Origin: Chitinophaga sp. GbtcB8
GTDB taxonomy: Bacteria > Bacteroidota > Bacteroidia > Chitinophagales > Chitinophagaceae
Length of the DNA: 64,000 nt
Reading direction: 5' to 3'
Assembly: GCF_019091455.1 (NCBI RefSeq)
Contig: NZ_JAGXJN010000039.1
Coordinates: 1-64,000 of the forward strand
Made by a program: the position numbers and the translations under genes. Below, piece after piece: positions 9,506 to 18,127 of the stretch. Each line of letters begins with the position of its first letter. Within the stretch, counting starts at the first letter, position 1. The notes under the pieces are model-generated. The model saw nothing but the letters and a program-made list of their open reading frames with translations, did no database searches and was not told where the DNA came from.

Positions 9506-10027
9506 TTAAAACTTAATCTTCAATCCAAACTCCTTCTTCATCCTTAATAAGGCTTCCGCATTTCCTCTTGCATCATCCACGGGATTGTGTGAATGTTTAG
9601 TAACCCGCATGTGTTTAAAGTTCTTAAAAGTATCTTTTTCCATGCCTTTGTACAAGCTGCCCAGGTTCTGAGAGCTGAATCCAAAAGGGTTTCTTCCCAG
9701 GAAATGATGAAAGTACCAGCAGATAAACATCCAGACAAAACCATTGTTATCACTGATAAAAATAGGCCGGTCGGTAGAGCAAACTTTATTAATCCAATCC
9801 TGGAAATCTCCCATAACTTTTGCAGGATCATTGAACTGTGATGTTTGTTCCCGCGTAAAGCCCGATACAGCCAGCGCTTCCGGTATAAACTTATCAGATA
9901 TAGGCGCCAATTCACCATAAAAGGACTGTTCCAAACCATCCTCCACCTTTACGGCGCCAAAACAGATCATAGAATAATCACCGGGAATAGGGCCATCGCT
10001 CTCAATATCAACCATTATATATGCCAT
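9506..10027 (-). CDS. DEDDh-type 3'-5' exonuclease domain protein
   Basis: A 173-residue cytoplasmic protein of the RNase T / DnaQ exonuclease superfamily. Exo I is MAYIMVDIESDGP, with the Asp and Glu metal ligands. Exo III is visible near the C terminus as KHSHNPVDDARGNAEAL, giving the His and Asp of the DEDDh set. The ATG at 10027 is preferred over the upstream in-frame ATG at 10102, because Exo I then lies at the very N terminus as is usual. The divergent VOC gene begins 54 bp away. Substrate (DNA or RNA 3' ends) cannot be told. Confidence 0.8.
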   Translation of the reverse strand: MAYIMVDIESDGPIPGDYSMICFGAVKVEDGLEQSFYGELAPISDKFIPEALAVSGFTREQTSQFNDPAKVMGDFQDWINKVCSTDRPIFISDNNGFVWMFICWYFHHFLGRNPFGFSSQNLGSLYKGMEKDTFKNFKHMRVTKHSHNPVDDARGNAEALLRMKKEFGLKIKF

Positions 10028-10081
10028 TGCTATATTTTTAAACAGTGCAAAATTGCGAAAAAGACGGTTAACTTTATCATC

Positions 10082-10477
10082 ATGCAACAACATATCGCCC
10101 ATTTAACCCTGGTAGTAAAAGATTATGATGAAGCCATAGCCTTTTATACCCGGCAATTGAGCTTCACTTTAGTAGAAGATACCGTTTTAAGCGATACCAA
10201 ACGCTGGGTGCGGGTAGCGCCACCCGGATCAACCGGCTGCTGTTTACTGCTGGCCAAGGCAGCCGACGAAGCTCAGGAAAGCCGTATAGGCAACCAAACC
10301 GGCGGGCGCGTATTCCTGTTCCTGTACACCGATGACCTGGAAAGGGATTACCGGCAAATGAAAGAAAACGGTGTCACTTTTGTACGGGAGCCGGTAGCTG
10401 AAGCATATGGAAAGGTGGCTGTTTTCCAGGACCTGTACGGTAATTTGTGGGACCTGTTAGAGCCGATGAATAAGTAA
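10082..10477 (+). CDS. VOC (glyoxalase/bleomycin-resistance) superfamily protein
   Basis: A 131-residue single VOC domain built from two beta-alpha-beta-beta-beta units. The start HIAHLTLVVKDYDEAIAFYT and the end YGKVAVFQDLYGNLWDLLEP are typical of the family. The metal-binding residues are plausible: His near residue 4 and Glu in WDLLEP. The ATG at 10082 is chosen because the domain begins immediately there; the upstream in-frame extension lies opposite the divergent exonuclease gene. A TAacTTTA element lies 5 nt before the ATG. The substrate is unknown. Confidence 0.85.
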   Translation: MQQHIAHLTLVVKDYDEAIAFYTRQLSFTLVEDTVLSDTKRWVRVAPPGSTGCCLLLAKAADEAQESRIGNQTGGRVFLFLYTDDLERDYRQMKENGVTFVREPVAEAYGKVAVFQDLYGNLWDLLEPMNK

Positions 10478-10559
10478 TGGCGTGGCTATGCGATGCCTCC
10501 AAAATGATGTTTGCCTGTAGAAATTCAATGTTCTGAATGCGCGCCTTAATACCTGAAAA

Positions 10560-11537
10560 ATGCAATGGTTTAAATACATCATAATCCTAATAGCCCTGTC
10601 AGGTGATCTTACCCTCCTGGCGCAATCCCCCATTCCCGCTCATGACCCGGTTATGATCCGCCAGGGGAGCCGGTATTATTTATTCTGCACGGGCAATGGC
10701 ATCACGGTATGGTCATCAACCGACCGGCAGCAATGGCAAAAGGAGCCACCTGTTTTTAGTGCGCCACCTGCATGGGCCGTGGCCGCAGTACCGAAATTCC
10801 GCGGGCATATCTGGGCGCCGGATATCAACTATCATAATGGATTATATTATTTGTTTTATGCCGTATCTGCTTTCGGTAAAAACACTTCCTGCATAGGCCT
10901 GGCTACTAATAAAACATTGGATCCAGCTGCCGCAGATTTTAAATGGACAGATCACGGGAAAGTGATCCAATCCGTTCCCGGCCGCGATCTATGGAATGCC
11001 ATTGACCCCAACCTGGCGTTTGATGAAAACAATGTTCCCTGGCTGGCCTTCGGCTCTTTCTGGAATGGTATTAAGCTGGTAAAACTAAAGGACAATCTAA
11101 CGGCAGTGGCTACCCCGGAACAATGGTACACCCTTGCTGCCCGTACCCGCAGCGCAAATATTCCCGATACCATAGCAGGCGATGCGGCCATAGAAGCGCC
11201 TTTTATCTACAAAAAAGATAAATATTATTACCTCTTTGTTTCCTTTGATTATTGCTGCCGCGGCCCGGCCAGCACATATAAAATGATGGTAGGGCGGAGT
11301 GAAAAAATAACCGGCCCTTATATTGATAAAGACAATGTACCCATGACGCAAGGCGGCGGTACTTTGGTGTTACAAGGCAATGCGCAATGGTATGGGGTAG
11401 GGCATAACGCGGTGTACAACTGGGACGGGAAAGATTATATCATCTATCATGGTTATGATGCAGCGGATAAGGGGCGGTCAAAATTGCAGGTAAAGGAATT
11501 GGATTGGGATGCGGATGGATGGCCGGTGGTGAAGTGA
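10560..11537 (+). CDS. GH43-family secreted arabinanase/arabinosidase-like hydrolase
   Basis: A 325-residue five-bladed beta-propeller enzyme with a signal peptide ending LLAQ. The GH43 catalytic triad is recognisable: Asp29 in PAHDPVMI as general base, Asp149 in WNAIDPNLAF as pKa modulator, and Glu212 in AIEAPFIYK as general acid. WAPDINYHNGLYYLFYA is also typical of endo-1,5-alpha-L-arabinanases. It likely cleaves arabinan or arabino-oligosaccharides outside the cytoplasm. It stands alone without SusC/D neighbours, and an HD-domain gene with its own promoter follows. Confidence 0.88.
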   Translation: MQWFKYIIILIALSGDLTLLAQSPIPAHDPVMIRQGSRYYLFCTGNGITVWSSTDRQQWQKEPPVFSAPPAWAVAAVPKFRGHIWAPDINYHNGLYYLFYAVSAFGKNTSCIGLATNKTLDPAAADFKWTDHGKVIQSVPGRDLWNAIDPNLAFDENNVPWLAFGSFWNGIKLVKLKDNLTAVATPEQWYTLAARTRSANIPDTIAGDAAIEAPFIYKKDKYYYLFVSFDYCCRGPASTYKMMVGRSEKITGPYIDKDNVPMTQGGGTLVLQGNAQWYGVGHNAVYNWDGKDYIIYHGYDAADKGRSKLQVKELDWDADGWPVVK

Positions 11538-11555
11538 TAATAGTCTGGTACTCTT

Positions 11556-11586
11556 TTTGGAGCTTTCATCCACTTTATTACATTTG
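11556..11586 (+). promoter_or_regulatory. Bacteroidota-type promoter of the HD-domain gene
   Basis: TTTG at 11556-11559 and TAcaTTTG at 11579-11586 are separated by 19 bp. This matches the Bacteroidota -33/-7 consensus fully. The ATG of the next gene follows 15 nt after the -7 element. Confidence 0.8.
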
Positions 11587-11601
11587 ATAAACTAATCCAT
11601 T

Positions 11602-12243
11602 ATGCAGCTTATTCCCGCTTTAAAAGAACAATGGCTCAACTTAACAGCGCAATACACCACAGATGAACCGTTACTGTTACAGGAATTTGATCACCTCATT
11701 ACACACTATTCAACCATAAACCGTTTTTATCATAACCTGCAGCATATTCATAACCTGCTGTTGTTACAGCAGCAATACGAAGAGATGATCCACGATCATG
11801 ATACCATCGGTTTTGCCATCTTCTACCACGACCTGGTGTATGATGTAATGAAAACCGATAATGAAGACGAAAGCGCGCTGGCAGCCGGCCGTTTTATGCA
11901 ACAGACCAATGTGCCGGTAACACAGGCGGAGAAGATCATGGAGTACATACGTGCCACAAAATCGCACGACGGTAATAGCACTGATAACGATCTTTTATTA
12001 TTCCTGGATTTTGACATGGCCATCCTGGGCAGCTCTTCGGAAGAATATCAGCAGTATGCGCAGCAGATCCGTATGGAGTATAATTCGTACAATGATACTG
12101 CCTATAATATGGGGCGGACTAAAGTGCTGCAACATTTTCTGCAAATGCCCCACATTTATAGTACGGAAACCTTTAGAAATAAATATGAGCAGCAGGCCCG
12201 CGAAAATATTAACGCGGAACTGGCTGCCCTAAAAACTACTTAG
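11602..12243 (+). CDS. Predicted HD-superfamily metal-dependent phosphohydrolase
   Basis: A 213-residue cytoplasmic, mostly helical protein. The HD signature is visible as FAIFYHDLVYDVMKTDNEDESA-like sequence, where adjacent His and Asp would bind metal. An upstream histidine in FYHNLQHIHNLL and a later Asp in LFLDFDMAILG are probable further ligands. It resembles the family of predicted HD phosphohydrolases of about 200 residues that is common in Bacteroidota; the substrate is unknown. The last 8 bp overlap the convergent PQQ-dehydrogenase gene. Confidence 0.8.
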   Translation: MQLIPALKEQWLNLTAQYTTDEPLLLQEFDHLITHYSTINRFYHNLQHIHNLLLLQQQYEEMIHDHDTIGFAIFYHDLVYDVMKTDNEDESALAAGRFMQQTNVPVTQAEKIMEYIRATKSHDGNSTDNDLLLFLDFDMAILGSSSEEYQQYAQQIRMEYNSYNDTAYNMGRTKVLQHFLQMPHIYSTETFRNKYEQQARENINAELAALKTT

Positions 12244-13504
12244 CAGCTGTTATCTGCCAGATCTTATCATTCACATCATCCGTTACCAGCATAGAGCCAT
12301 CCGGTAATACCGTAACGCCTACAGGCCGGCCATGTACTTCGCCTTCTTTATCGGTTTCAAACCCGGTCAGGAAATCCTGCGGTTTGCCGGCAGGTTTACC
12401 ATTTTTAAAGGAAACAAATACAACTTTGTAGCCCGCCAGTTCAGAACGGTTCCAGGATCCGTGCTGGGCCACAAAAGCGCCGCCCTGGTATTTTGCAGGA
12501 AATGCTTTTTTAGTGTAAAAGGCCAGTCCAAGAGAAGCAGTATGTGAGCCCAATGGCACATCCGGTACAATAGCTTTTTTCACCAGGTCAGGGCGGGGCG
12601 CTTCAATACGCGGATCAGGATGCTGCCCAAAATAGGAGTAAGGCCAGCCGTAAAAACCGCCGTCCTTTACACTGGTCAGGTAATCCGGTACCAGGTTGTC
12701 GCCCAGCTCATCGCGTTCGTTCACTGCTGCCCATAATGTTTTGGTACCGGGCGCCCAGGCCATACCTACCGGGTTACGCAGGCCGGAAGCATATACACGC
12801 TCGCCTTTACCATCCGGATCTACTTCTAGTATGCAGGCCCTGCGCGGGTTCACCTCTTTGCCATTATCCCCCAGGTTATCAACAGAGCCTACGGCAATGT
12901 AGATCTTAGAGCTGTCTGCATTGGTAATAATATTGCGTGTCCAGTGCTGGTTGCGTTTTTCAGCAGGCAGGTCCAGCAGTTTTTCACCTTCGGCTTCCAT
13001 TTTCATTTGCCCCGGTTGATAGGGGTAACGCAGCAACGCATCTGTATTGGCTACATACAGGTAACCATTCATAATAAGCATTCCAAAAGGCTGGTTCAGC
13101 CCTTCCAGGAACACTTCTTTAATATCCGGGTGCCCGTCGCCTGTAGTATCCCGTAAAATGGAGATACGGTTAGCGCTCTTTTTCATATTCTCTGCCTTGG
13201 CAGCGCCCAGTATCACGGCGCCGGCCTGCATAAAGGCATTCTTAATGGTATTGGCCTCTGCTACCAGCACATCGCCATTAGGTGTTACATAGGTCCAGCG
13301 TGGGTTTTCCATCCCATCTGCATACAGGCTTACGGTAAATCCCCTGGGTGCAACCGGTTGCTGCCCCTGTTCCCATCCGACCACCTTGCTGAAGTTTTTC
13401 ACCGATTTGGTGGCATAGGGCGCCGGCAAACCGTCCTGCTGCTTTTGCGCCATAACGGCGCATGGTAACAAGCCCCAAAGTATAACGGAAGGTATCATTT
13501 TCAT
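12236..13504 (-). CDS. PQQ-dependent sugar (sorbosone-type) dehydrogenase, secreted
   Basis: A 422-residue secreted beta-propeller oxidoreductase of the soluble aldose/sorbosone dehydrogenase family, which oxidises sugars in the periplasm using PQQ. The signal peptide ends AVMAQ. Family motifs include GLNQPFGMLIMNGYLYVANTD, YASGLRNPVGMAWAP, GGFYGWPYSYFG and FVAQHGSWNRSELAGYKVVFV. The ATG at 13504 is preferred to the in-frame ATG at 13567 because it opens directly on the signal peptide (MKMIPSVILWG). No PQQ biosynthesis genes are in the window, so cofactor supply would come from elsewhere. The actual substrate is not visible. Confidence 0.85.
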   Translation of the reverse strand: MKMIPSVILWGLLPCAVMAQKQQDGLPAPYATKSVKNFSKVVGWEQGQQPVAPRGFTVSLYADGMENPRWTYVTPNGDVLVAEANTIKNAFMQAGAVILGAAKAENMKKSANRISILRDTTGDGHPDIKEVFLEGLNQPFGMLIMNGYLYVANTDALLRYPYQPGQMKMEAEGEKLLDLPAEKRNQHWTRNIITNADSSKIYIAVGSVDNLGDNGKEVNPRRACILEVDPDGKGERVYASGLRNPVGMAWAPGTKTLWAAVNERDELGDNLVPDYLTSVKDGGFYGWPYSYFGQHPDPRIEAPRPDLVKKAIVPDVPLGSHTASLGLAFYTKKAFPAKYQGGAFVAQHGSWNRSELAGYKVVFVSFKNGKPAGKPQDFLTGFETDKEGEVHGRPVGVTVLPDGSMLVTDDVNDKIWQITAAK

Positions 13505-13712
13505 AACAATACTATTTACCTGATAAGCAGCGCAAAAGGCATGCCCGCCACAGTTTGGGCAATTCACAAAAAGGGGGGATACCCGTCATTAAATTGCGTA
13601 ACTTATTCATGATTTAACTCCAGGACGCATCCCAGTTTATTTAGAGCATAGCCATTTTTTAGAGTGTAGCCATTAGAAATAACCATTTACAATAACCATA
13701 AATCAATCAGTC

Positions 13713-14822
13713 ATGTTTACACACAATCGTCAACAGACCAGCGCTGCTGTATTGGCGCGCGTACAACAATCGTACAGCAATTTAACGGGAGCTGCTCCCA
13801 GGTTCTCGCTGCTGGAGCTGTTCAACTTTGAGGGGTTTAACTTAAACGATTATTGCCAGACATTCAGCCCGCATCCGCAGATCCAGCCTTTGCTGCAGGA
13901 GGCGCGGGTATTTGGGGAGCAGTACGGTATCTGGCTGGATAATGCCGCACATTACATCAGCTGCGCCACTTTCCTGTATCCCAACGCAGGGCTGGAGCGC
14001 ATGCGGGCCATTGTACAAAACCTGGCCATTGATTATTACCTGAACGACACTATGGGGCGCGATATTTTTGCCCACCTTAGCCCTGCTGAACAGGAAGCTG
14101 CCACGCAAATAAAAAAAAGAATGTACAGCCTGCGGGAAGACCTGTACATGGATGAACACAATGTTACATTAATTGAACAAGCTAATGTGGAAGTGTTAAC
14201 CTATATCCGTGATACCTCGCCCATGGCCTGGTTCAGGGAGTTCCTGCGCCTGTACTCCTGGCATATTTATGTAGCGCATAAGGATTGCAACATGAATGCT
14301 GCGGGTAAGCTGGCCAGCGTGGATGAGTACATTGACAGCCGCTGCCATTTGTCCGGCATGCATCACGTGGTAAAGTTTATTGAATACAGTGAAGGGCTGT
14401 TCCTGGACTGGGACTGGCTCGCGGAAAGGGGCATCCATAAACAACTGGAACGGCTGCACGATATTACTGCAGCTATTGGCGGGTTAATGAACGACCTCTT
14501 CTCCTTTGAAAAAGAAGTGATCCGCAACGGGGCGGATTCTAACCTGGTAATGGTGATCTTATGTAACCAGCCTGCGCTTACCCTGGAAGAGGGCATCCGG
14601 CAGGCAGCCGGTATTGTGCGTAATCAGCTGATAGAGTTCCTGGCATTAATGGATTATGTTAAAACAGCCGTACAGCAGGAGCCCCTCATGTTATCGCACC
14701 TGCAGGGTTTGGAGCGCTGCGTACAGGCGTCGTGGATATGGCAGGTATATACCCGGCGTTATAAATCAGCAGATTCTATTTTTGTGGAAACCCGCCTCCC
14801 TGGCGTGGTGGCGCCGCAATAG
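13713..14822 (+). CDS. Type I terpene synthase
   Basis: A 369-residue single-domain class I terpene cyclase that would cyclise a prenyl diphosphate. The NSE/DTE metal motif is intact: NDLFSFEKE at residues 260-268. Arg210 fits the diphosphate sensor and Arg349-Tyr350 the C-terminal RY pair. The Asp-rich motif is atypical, reading NDTMGRD at 111-117 rather than DDxxD. Chitinophaga pinensis is known to carry terpene synthases, including a diterpene (18-hydroxydolabella-3,7-diene) synthase. No P450 or prenyltransferase is adjacent, so the product is probably the unmodified terpene; chain length cannot be told. The stop abuts the convergent kinase gene with no gap. Confidence 0.88.
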   Translation: MFTHNRQQTSAAVLARVQQSYSNLTGAAPRFSLLELFNFEGFNLNDYCQTFSPHPQIQPLLQEARVFGEQYGIWLDNAAHYISCATFLYPNAGLERMRAIVQNLAIDYYLNDTMGRDIFAHLSPAEQEAATQIKKRMYSLREDLYMDEHNVTLIEQANVEVLTYIRDTSPMAWFREFLRLYSWHIYVAHKDCNMNAAGKLASVDEYIDSRCHLSGMHHVVKFIEYSEGLFLDWDWLAERGIHKQLERLHDITAAIGGLMNDLFSFEKEVIRNGADSNLVMVILCNQPALTLEEGIRQAAGIVRNQLIEFLALMDYVKTAVQQEPLMLSHLQGLERCVQASWIWQVYTRRYKSADSIFVETRLPGVVAPQ

Positions 14823-16547
14823 CTACACGGGGTGAGAGCCGGCGCTTATCTCGTTAAAATGAGGTAAGTGCTGGCTGATCACCTTGAATAAAGAAGGCTG
14901 ATCAATGGGTTTGATAACAATATCGCAGGCGCCGGCCTGCATCAGCAGCTCGTGGAACTCAAAGCTGCCTGTGCATACGATCACGGGAATATTTTGCAGC
15001 CGCGGGTCTTTTTTCAGGTGATGAAGGGTGGTTTCACCATCCATTTCCGGCATCTTATGATCCAGCAATATTATATCCGGCAGGTGGTGTCCCTGCTCCA
15101 GCTTTTGCAGCACTTCCACACCGTTATTTACGCTGGTAATAGTACAGCCGCACATGCTCAGGTATTTGGAAAAAAGGATGTTGTTCATTTCGTTATCGTC
15201 CGCTACCATAATATGTACATGGCTCAGGTCAATATCTTCCTCCTGGGTTTCACGCACATCAGCTGCTTTACCGGGTTGCAGAGGAAGCTGTATGGTAAAG
15301 GTGGTATTGCCCTGGAGCTGGCTTTCTGCATGGATCTCGCCCTTCAGCGCGTGTACCATGTTCCTGGTAATAAACAGTCCCAGGCCGGTGCTTTCCGTAT
15401 AACGGTTAGGCCTATTGGTTACAAACAGCTCAAAAATGGCACTGAGCTTATCGGCCTCAATGCCCAGTCCTTTGTTCACCACCTGTATGCTCCAGGTTTG
15501 CGCGCTGGTTTTGTTAAGCTTTAAAAATATGGTGCTGTTCCGGTCCGCATATTTCACTGCATTGCTTAATAGGTTGGCAATAGCCTGGCTCAGCTTAAAG
15601 CTGTCACATATAATTACCGGCGGCATTTTGGGATCTATCTGCAGCTGGATCTGTATATTCCGGGTTTTGGCGGTAACTTTATGTACAGCCATCAGCCTTT
15701 CAAAGAAGGCATCTATTTCAAAAGATTCTTCCTGCACATCCTCCATTTTACCCGCTTCTATCTTTGACATGTCCAGCACATTGTTGATAATATTGCGTGT
15801 GTTGCCTACTACGGTGAACAGGAGGTCAATGTAGGGATTGATCTTTTTCAGGTGAGGGTCCAGCGTTATTTCGCGTTTGATCAGCTGGGCTATATAATAC
15901 ACCGCATTCAGCTGGGTCCTTAATTCATGTGTAATCTGGTAAATGAAGATCTTTTTGAAGTGATTGGTCTTGTGCAGCCGGTCCTTGCTAAGCACATAGG
16001 GCCTGCCCACCACCACAATCACCAATAATACGCCTGCTATGGACAATGCTTTGAAAACAACAGTAAGCTGAAGGTCCAGCGGAACCTGGTTAACGAAATG
16101 GAAATAATAGTTCCCTTCAATGATCATCAGGATCACCACGGCAGAGATCAAACAGATCACACGGGTACTGGTCTTTTTGAAAAGCAGGAAGGTGATCAGG
16201 AATAAAAAGATCACCATGGCCTGCAGCTCAATTACATTGCCTAACAGCAATCCAAAATAAATGGAGGCCATGCATTGAATAAAAAAGGTGACCAGCGCCG
16301 CTGCATGATAGTGACGGTAATGATTCAGCACAATAGCCGTAGCAGCCAGTGCACATTCAATGCTGGCCGGAATAAGGATAGATAGTTTCCCGGATAATAT
16401 AAAATAAACGCTGCCTACCAGGAAGATCAGGCAGCAGAGTGAAAAGCTGAGGGTGTTCACCATCATGATCCGTTGCGCAAGCTCCTCATCAGCCACTCCT
16501 TGGGTGCCGGTTTTGCGAATGGAACGCCATATTTGATGCGCTTTCAT
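14823..16547 (-). CDS. Hybrid sensor histidine kinase/response regulator
   Basis: A 574-residue membrane kinase. About six transmembrane helices fill residues 30-185 with no large extracytoplasmic domain. A HisKA domain follows with the phospho-acceptor His207 in IYQITHELRTQLNAV. The ATPase domain has the N box ANLLSNAVKYAD and the G2 box STGLGLFITRNM. The G1 box reads VVNKGLGI, with Asn358 where Asp is normal. A receiver domain (445-565) has an acidic pair in VADDNEMNN and acceptor Asp496 in LLDHKMPEMDG. There is no DNA-binding output and no adjacent partner regulator. It faces the terpene synthase gene tail to tail. Confidence 0.92.
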   Translation of the reverse strand: MKAHQIWRSIRKTGTQGVADEELAQRIMMVNTLSFSLCCLIFLVGSVYFILSGKLSILIPASIECALAATAIVLNHYRHYHAAALVTFFIQCMASIYFGLLLGNVIELQAMVIFLFLITFLLFKKTSTRVICLISAVVILMIIEGNYYFHFVNQVPLDLQLTVVFKALSIAGVLLVIVVVGRPYVLSKDRLHKTNHFKKIFIYQITHELRTQLNAVYYIAQLIKREITLDPHLKKINPYIDLLFTVVGNTRNIINNVLDMSKIEAGKMEDVQEESFEIDAFFERLMAVHKVTAKTRNIQIQLQIDPKMPPVIICDSFKLSQAIANLLSNAVKYADRNSTIFLKLNKTSAQTWSIQVVNKGLGIEADKLSAIFELFVTNRPNRYTESTGLGLFITRNMVHALKGEIHAESQLQGNTTFTIQLPLQPGKAADVRETQEEDIDLSHVHIMVADDNEMNNILFSKYLSMCGCTITSVNNGVEVLQKLEQGHHLPDIILLDHKMPEMDGETTLHHLKKDPRLQNIPVIVCTGSFEFHELLMQAGACDIVIKPIDQPSLFKVISQHLPHFNEISAGSHPV

Positions 16548-16807
16548 AACAGTTAGTTTGTAGGTAATTTTCAGGGAAACACTTTATATTAAACTTGCTA
16601 AAACGGCATAGATTGTCCCTTACTACCTTTCCGGTACCTTTTAATGTTGCAATATTAAATAGCAGTTGCAGCCCCTAATATCTGATAGGCTAATGATCGA
16701 CGTACGATATTAAATGCTGGGGTGCTGTTAAAATTGTATTATCCCAACTCAATTTACAGAATTTATAATTACAAAAGCCACTGGCTGCATCTCCCCTGGA
16801 AAACAAT

Positions 16808-16831
16808 TCCCCGGCCTTGAAAGACCGGGGA
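16808..16831. repeat. GC-rich inverted repeat in the intergenic region
   Basis: Perfect 7-bp arms TCCCCGG / CCGGGGA enclose a 10-bp centre that can pair further (CTT/AAG). There is no following T run, so it is more likely an RNA hairpin or protein site than a terminator. Confidence 0.5.
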
Positions 16832-17290
16832 GGCTTGATAATGTCATTAAAATATGATAACAAAACGAGTATTGTAGCCTTAACCTCGAAATGTTATGTA
16901 CCTATATACGAGATAAAATAAGTTTAGGACTTAGCTGGCCCGGTTTTTTTTAATGAAATTTTGCTTTACCATACGGTTACGAAGTGTTGTAAAGTATTTG
17001 TAAACAATTGTTTATAGCTCATCATTAATGCCCCTTACGAAAAGGTTATTTTATGGTGATTTTTTTTGTGGAGCAAACCACGGTATGTAAAGGTCAGCCA
17101 TTCCTTATCCCTGAACATTACCTGCTTACATAAAGATTACCTGCTTCCAACAACCAGGTGCTGAATGTAAAAAACCCACTTACGTGTTATATACCAGGCA
17201 GGCCGCAATTGCCCCGTGAGCGGTCATTTTCGATAGAATTTTCACTTTGGAGCTTCCCGGGTCAATGGCTTGTTACCTGTTATAGCTTTT

Positions 17291-17312
17291 CCGGAGTGCC
17301 CGGAACCTCCGG
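17291..17312. repeat. Inverted repeat just upstream of the SDR promoter
   Basis: CCGGAG and CTCCGG arms are separated by 10 bp, ending 7 bp before the -33 TTTG of the next promoter. The position fits an operator, but no regulator is identified. Confidence 0.4.
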
Positions 17313-17319
17313 CAAATAA

Positions 17320-17350
17320 TTTGGTATTTATATAAATATGCCTACCTTTG
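17320..17350 (+). promoter_or_regulatory. Bacteroidota-type promoter of the SDR gene
   Basis: TTTG at 17320-17323, 19 bp spacer, then TAccTTTG at 17343-17350, a full consensus match. The ATG at 17398 follows 47 nt downstream. Confidence 0.85.
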
Positions 17351-17397
17351 AACTGTATAATTTAAAATTACAGTTTAAGCACTAAACATTATTTACA

Positions 17398-18051
17398 ATG
17401 AAAGTAGCTCTCATAGGCGCAACCGGTTTTGTAGGATCACACCTGTTACCTGAATTACTGGAACGTGGTCACCAGGTAACCGCTATTGTAAGAAATCCTG
17501 ATAAATTAACGTTAGAGCATCCCAACCTGGTAGTAAAAAAAGGCGATGTAACGAATGAAGCAGAAGTAGCCGCGCTGGTAAGCGGCCTGGATGCGGTAAT
17601 CAGCTCATTTAATGCCGGCTGGACCAATCCTAACCTGTATAATGATTTCCTGAGCGGTTCCAAAGCCGTTCAAAACGGGGTGAAAAAATCGGGCGTAAAA
17701 CGCTTTATTACCATAGGCGGCGCCGGCAGCCTGGAAATAGCGCCTGGAAAACAGCTGGTAGATACCCCTGAATTTCCGAAAGAATACCTGCCCGGCGCTA
17801 CTGCAGCACGGGATTATCTCAATATCATTAAAGAGGAAAAAGAGCTGGAATGGACGTTCATTAGCCCGGCTATTGAAATGAGCCCTGCCGGCGCCCGCGG
17901 CCGCACAGGTGCTTACCGTACTGCCCTGAACAACCCGGTGTTTGATGCAGAACACCGCAGCCGTTTGTCCGTAGAAGACCTGGCCGTGGTAATTGCAGAT
18001 GAGCTGGAAAACCCGCAGCATATCCGTCAGCGTTTTACCGCTGCGTATTAA
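17398..18051 (+). CDS. NAD(P)-binding SDR-like epimerase/reductase
   Basis: A 217-residue atypical short-chain dehydrogenase (NAD(P)H-binding, NmrA/BVR-B-like). It opens with the Rossmann motif MKVALIGATGFVGSHLLPEL, with GATGFVG binding the dinucleotide, and RNPDKL follows strand 2. DAVISSFNAG and RFITIGGAGSL are the usual later strands. The length fits small anti-NmrA-like reductases. It is cytoplasmic and monocistronic from its own promoter. The substrate is unknown; it could serve redox homeostasis or small-molecule reduction. Confidence 0.85.
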   Translation: MKVALIGATGFVGSHLLPELLERGHQVTAIVRNPDKLTLEHPNLVVKKGDVTNEAEVAALVSGLDAVISSFNAGWTNPNLYNDFLSGSKAVQNGVKKSGVKRFITIGGAGSLEIAPGKQLVDTPEFPKEYLPGATAARDYLNIIKEEKELEWTFISPAIEMSPAGARGRTGAYRTALNNPVFDAEHRSRLSVEDLAVVIADELENPQHIRQRFTAAY

Positions 18052-18127
18052 TATAAGCCTTTTTCCCAGCTACCATCTTTGCCCCGGAACTATTATATTA
18101 GCGCTATAACCAGATAAATTGCCACTT

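Larger units (their letters stand above)
16548..17319. other. Long AT-rich intergenic region without a recognised gene
   Basis: About 770 bp, extending to 850 bp if the promoter and leader of the next gene are included, between the kinase start and the SDR gene. No open frame with coding character was found on either strand, and no tRNA-like fold was seen. It holds inverted repeats at 16808-16831 and 17291-17312. An unannotated small RNA is possible but nothing proves one. Confidence 0.6.

Noticed and set aside
14952-15524. 190-codon + strand frame inside the histidine kinase gene
   Set aside because: The minus strand carries the clear kinase and receiver motifs across the same bases, so this is a shadow frame.
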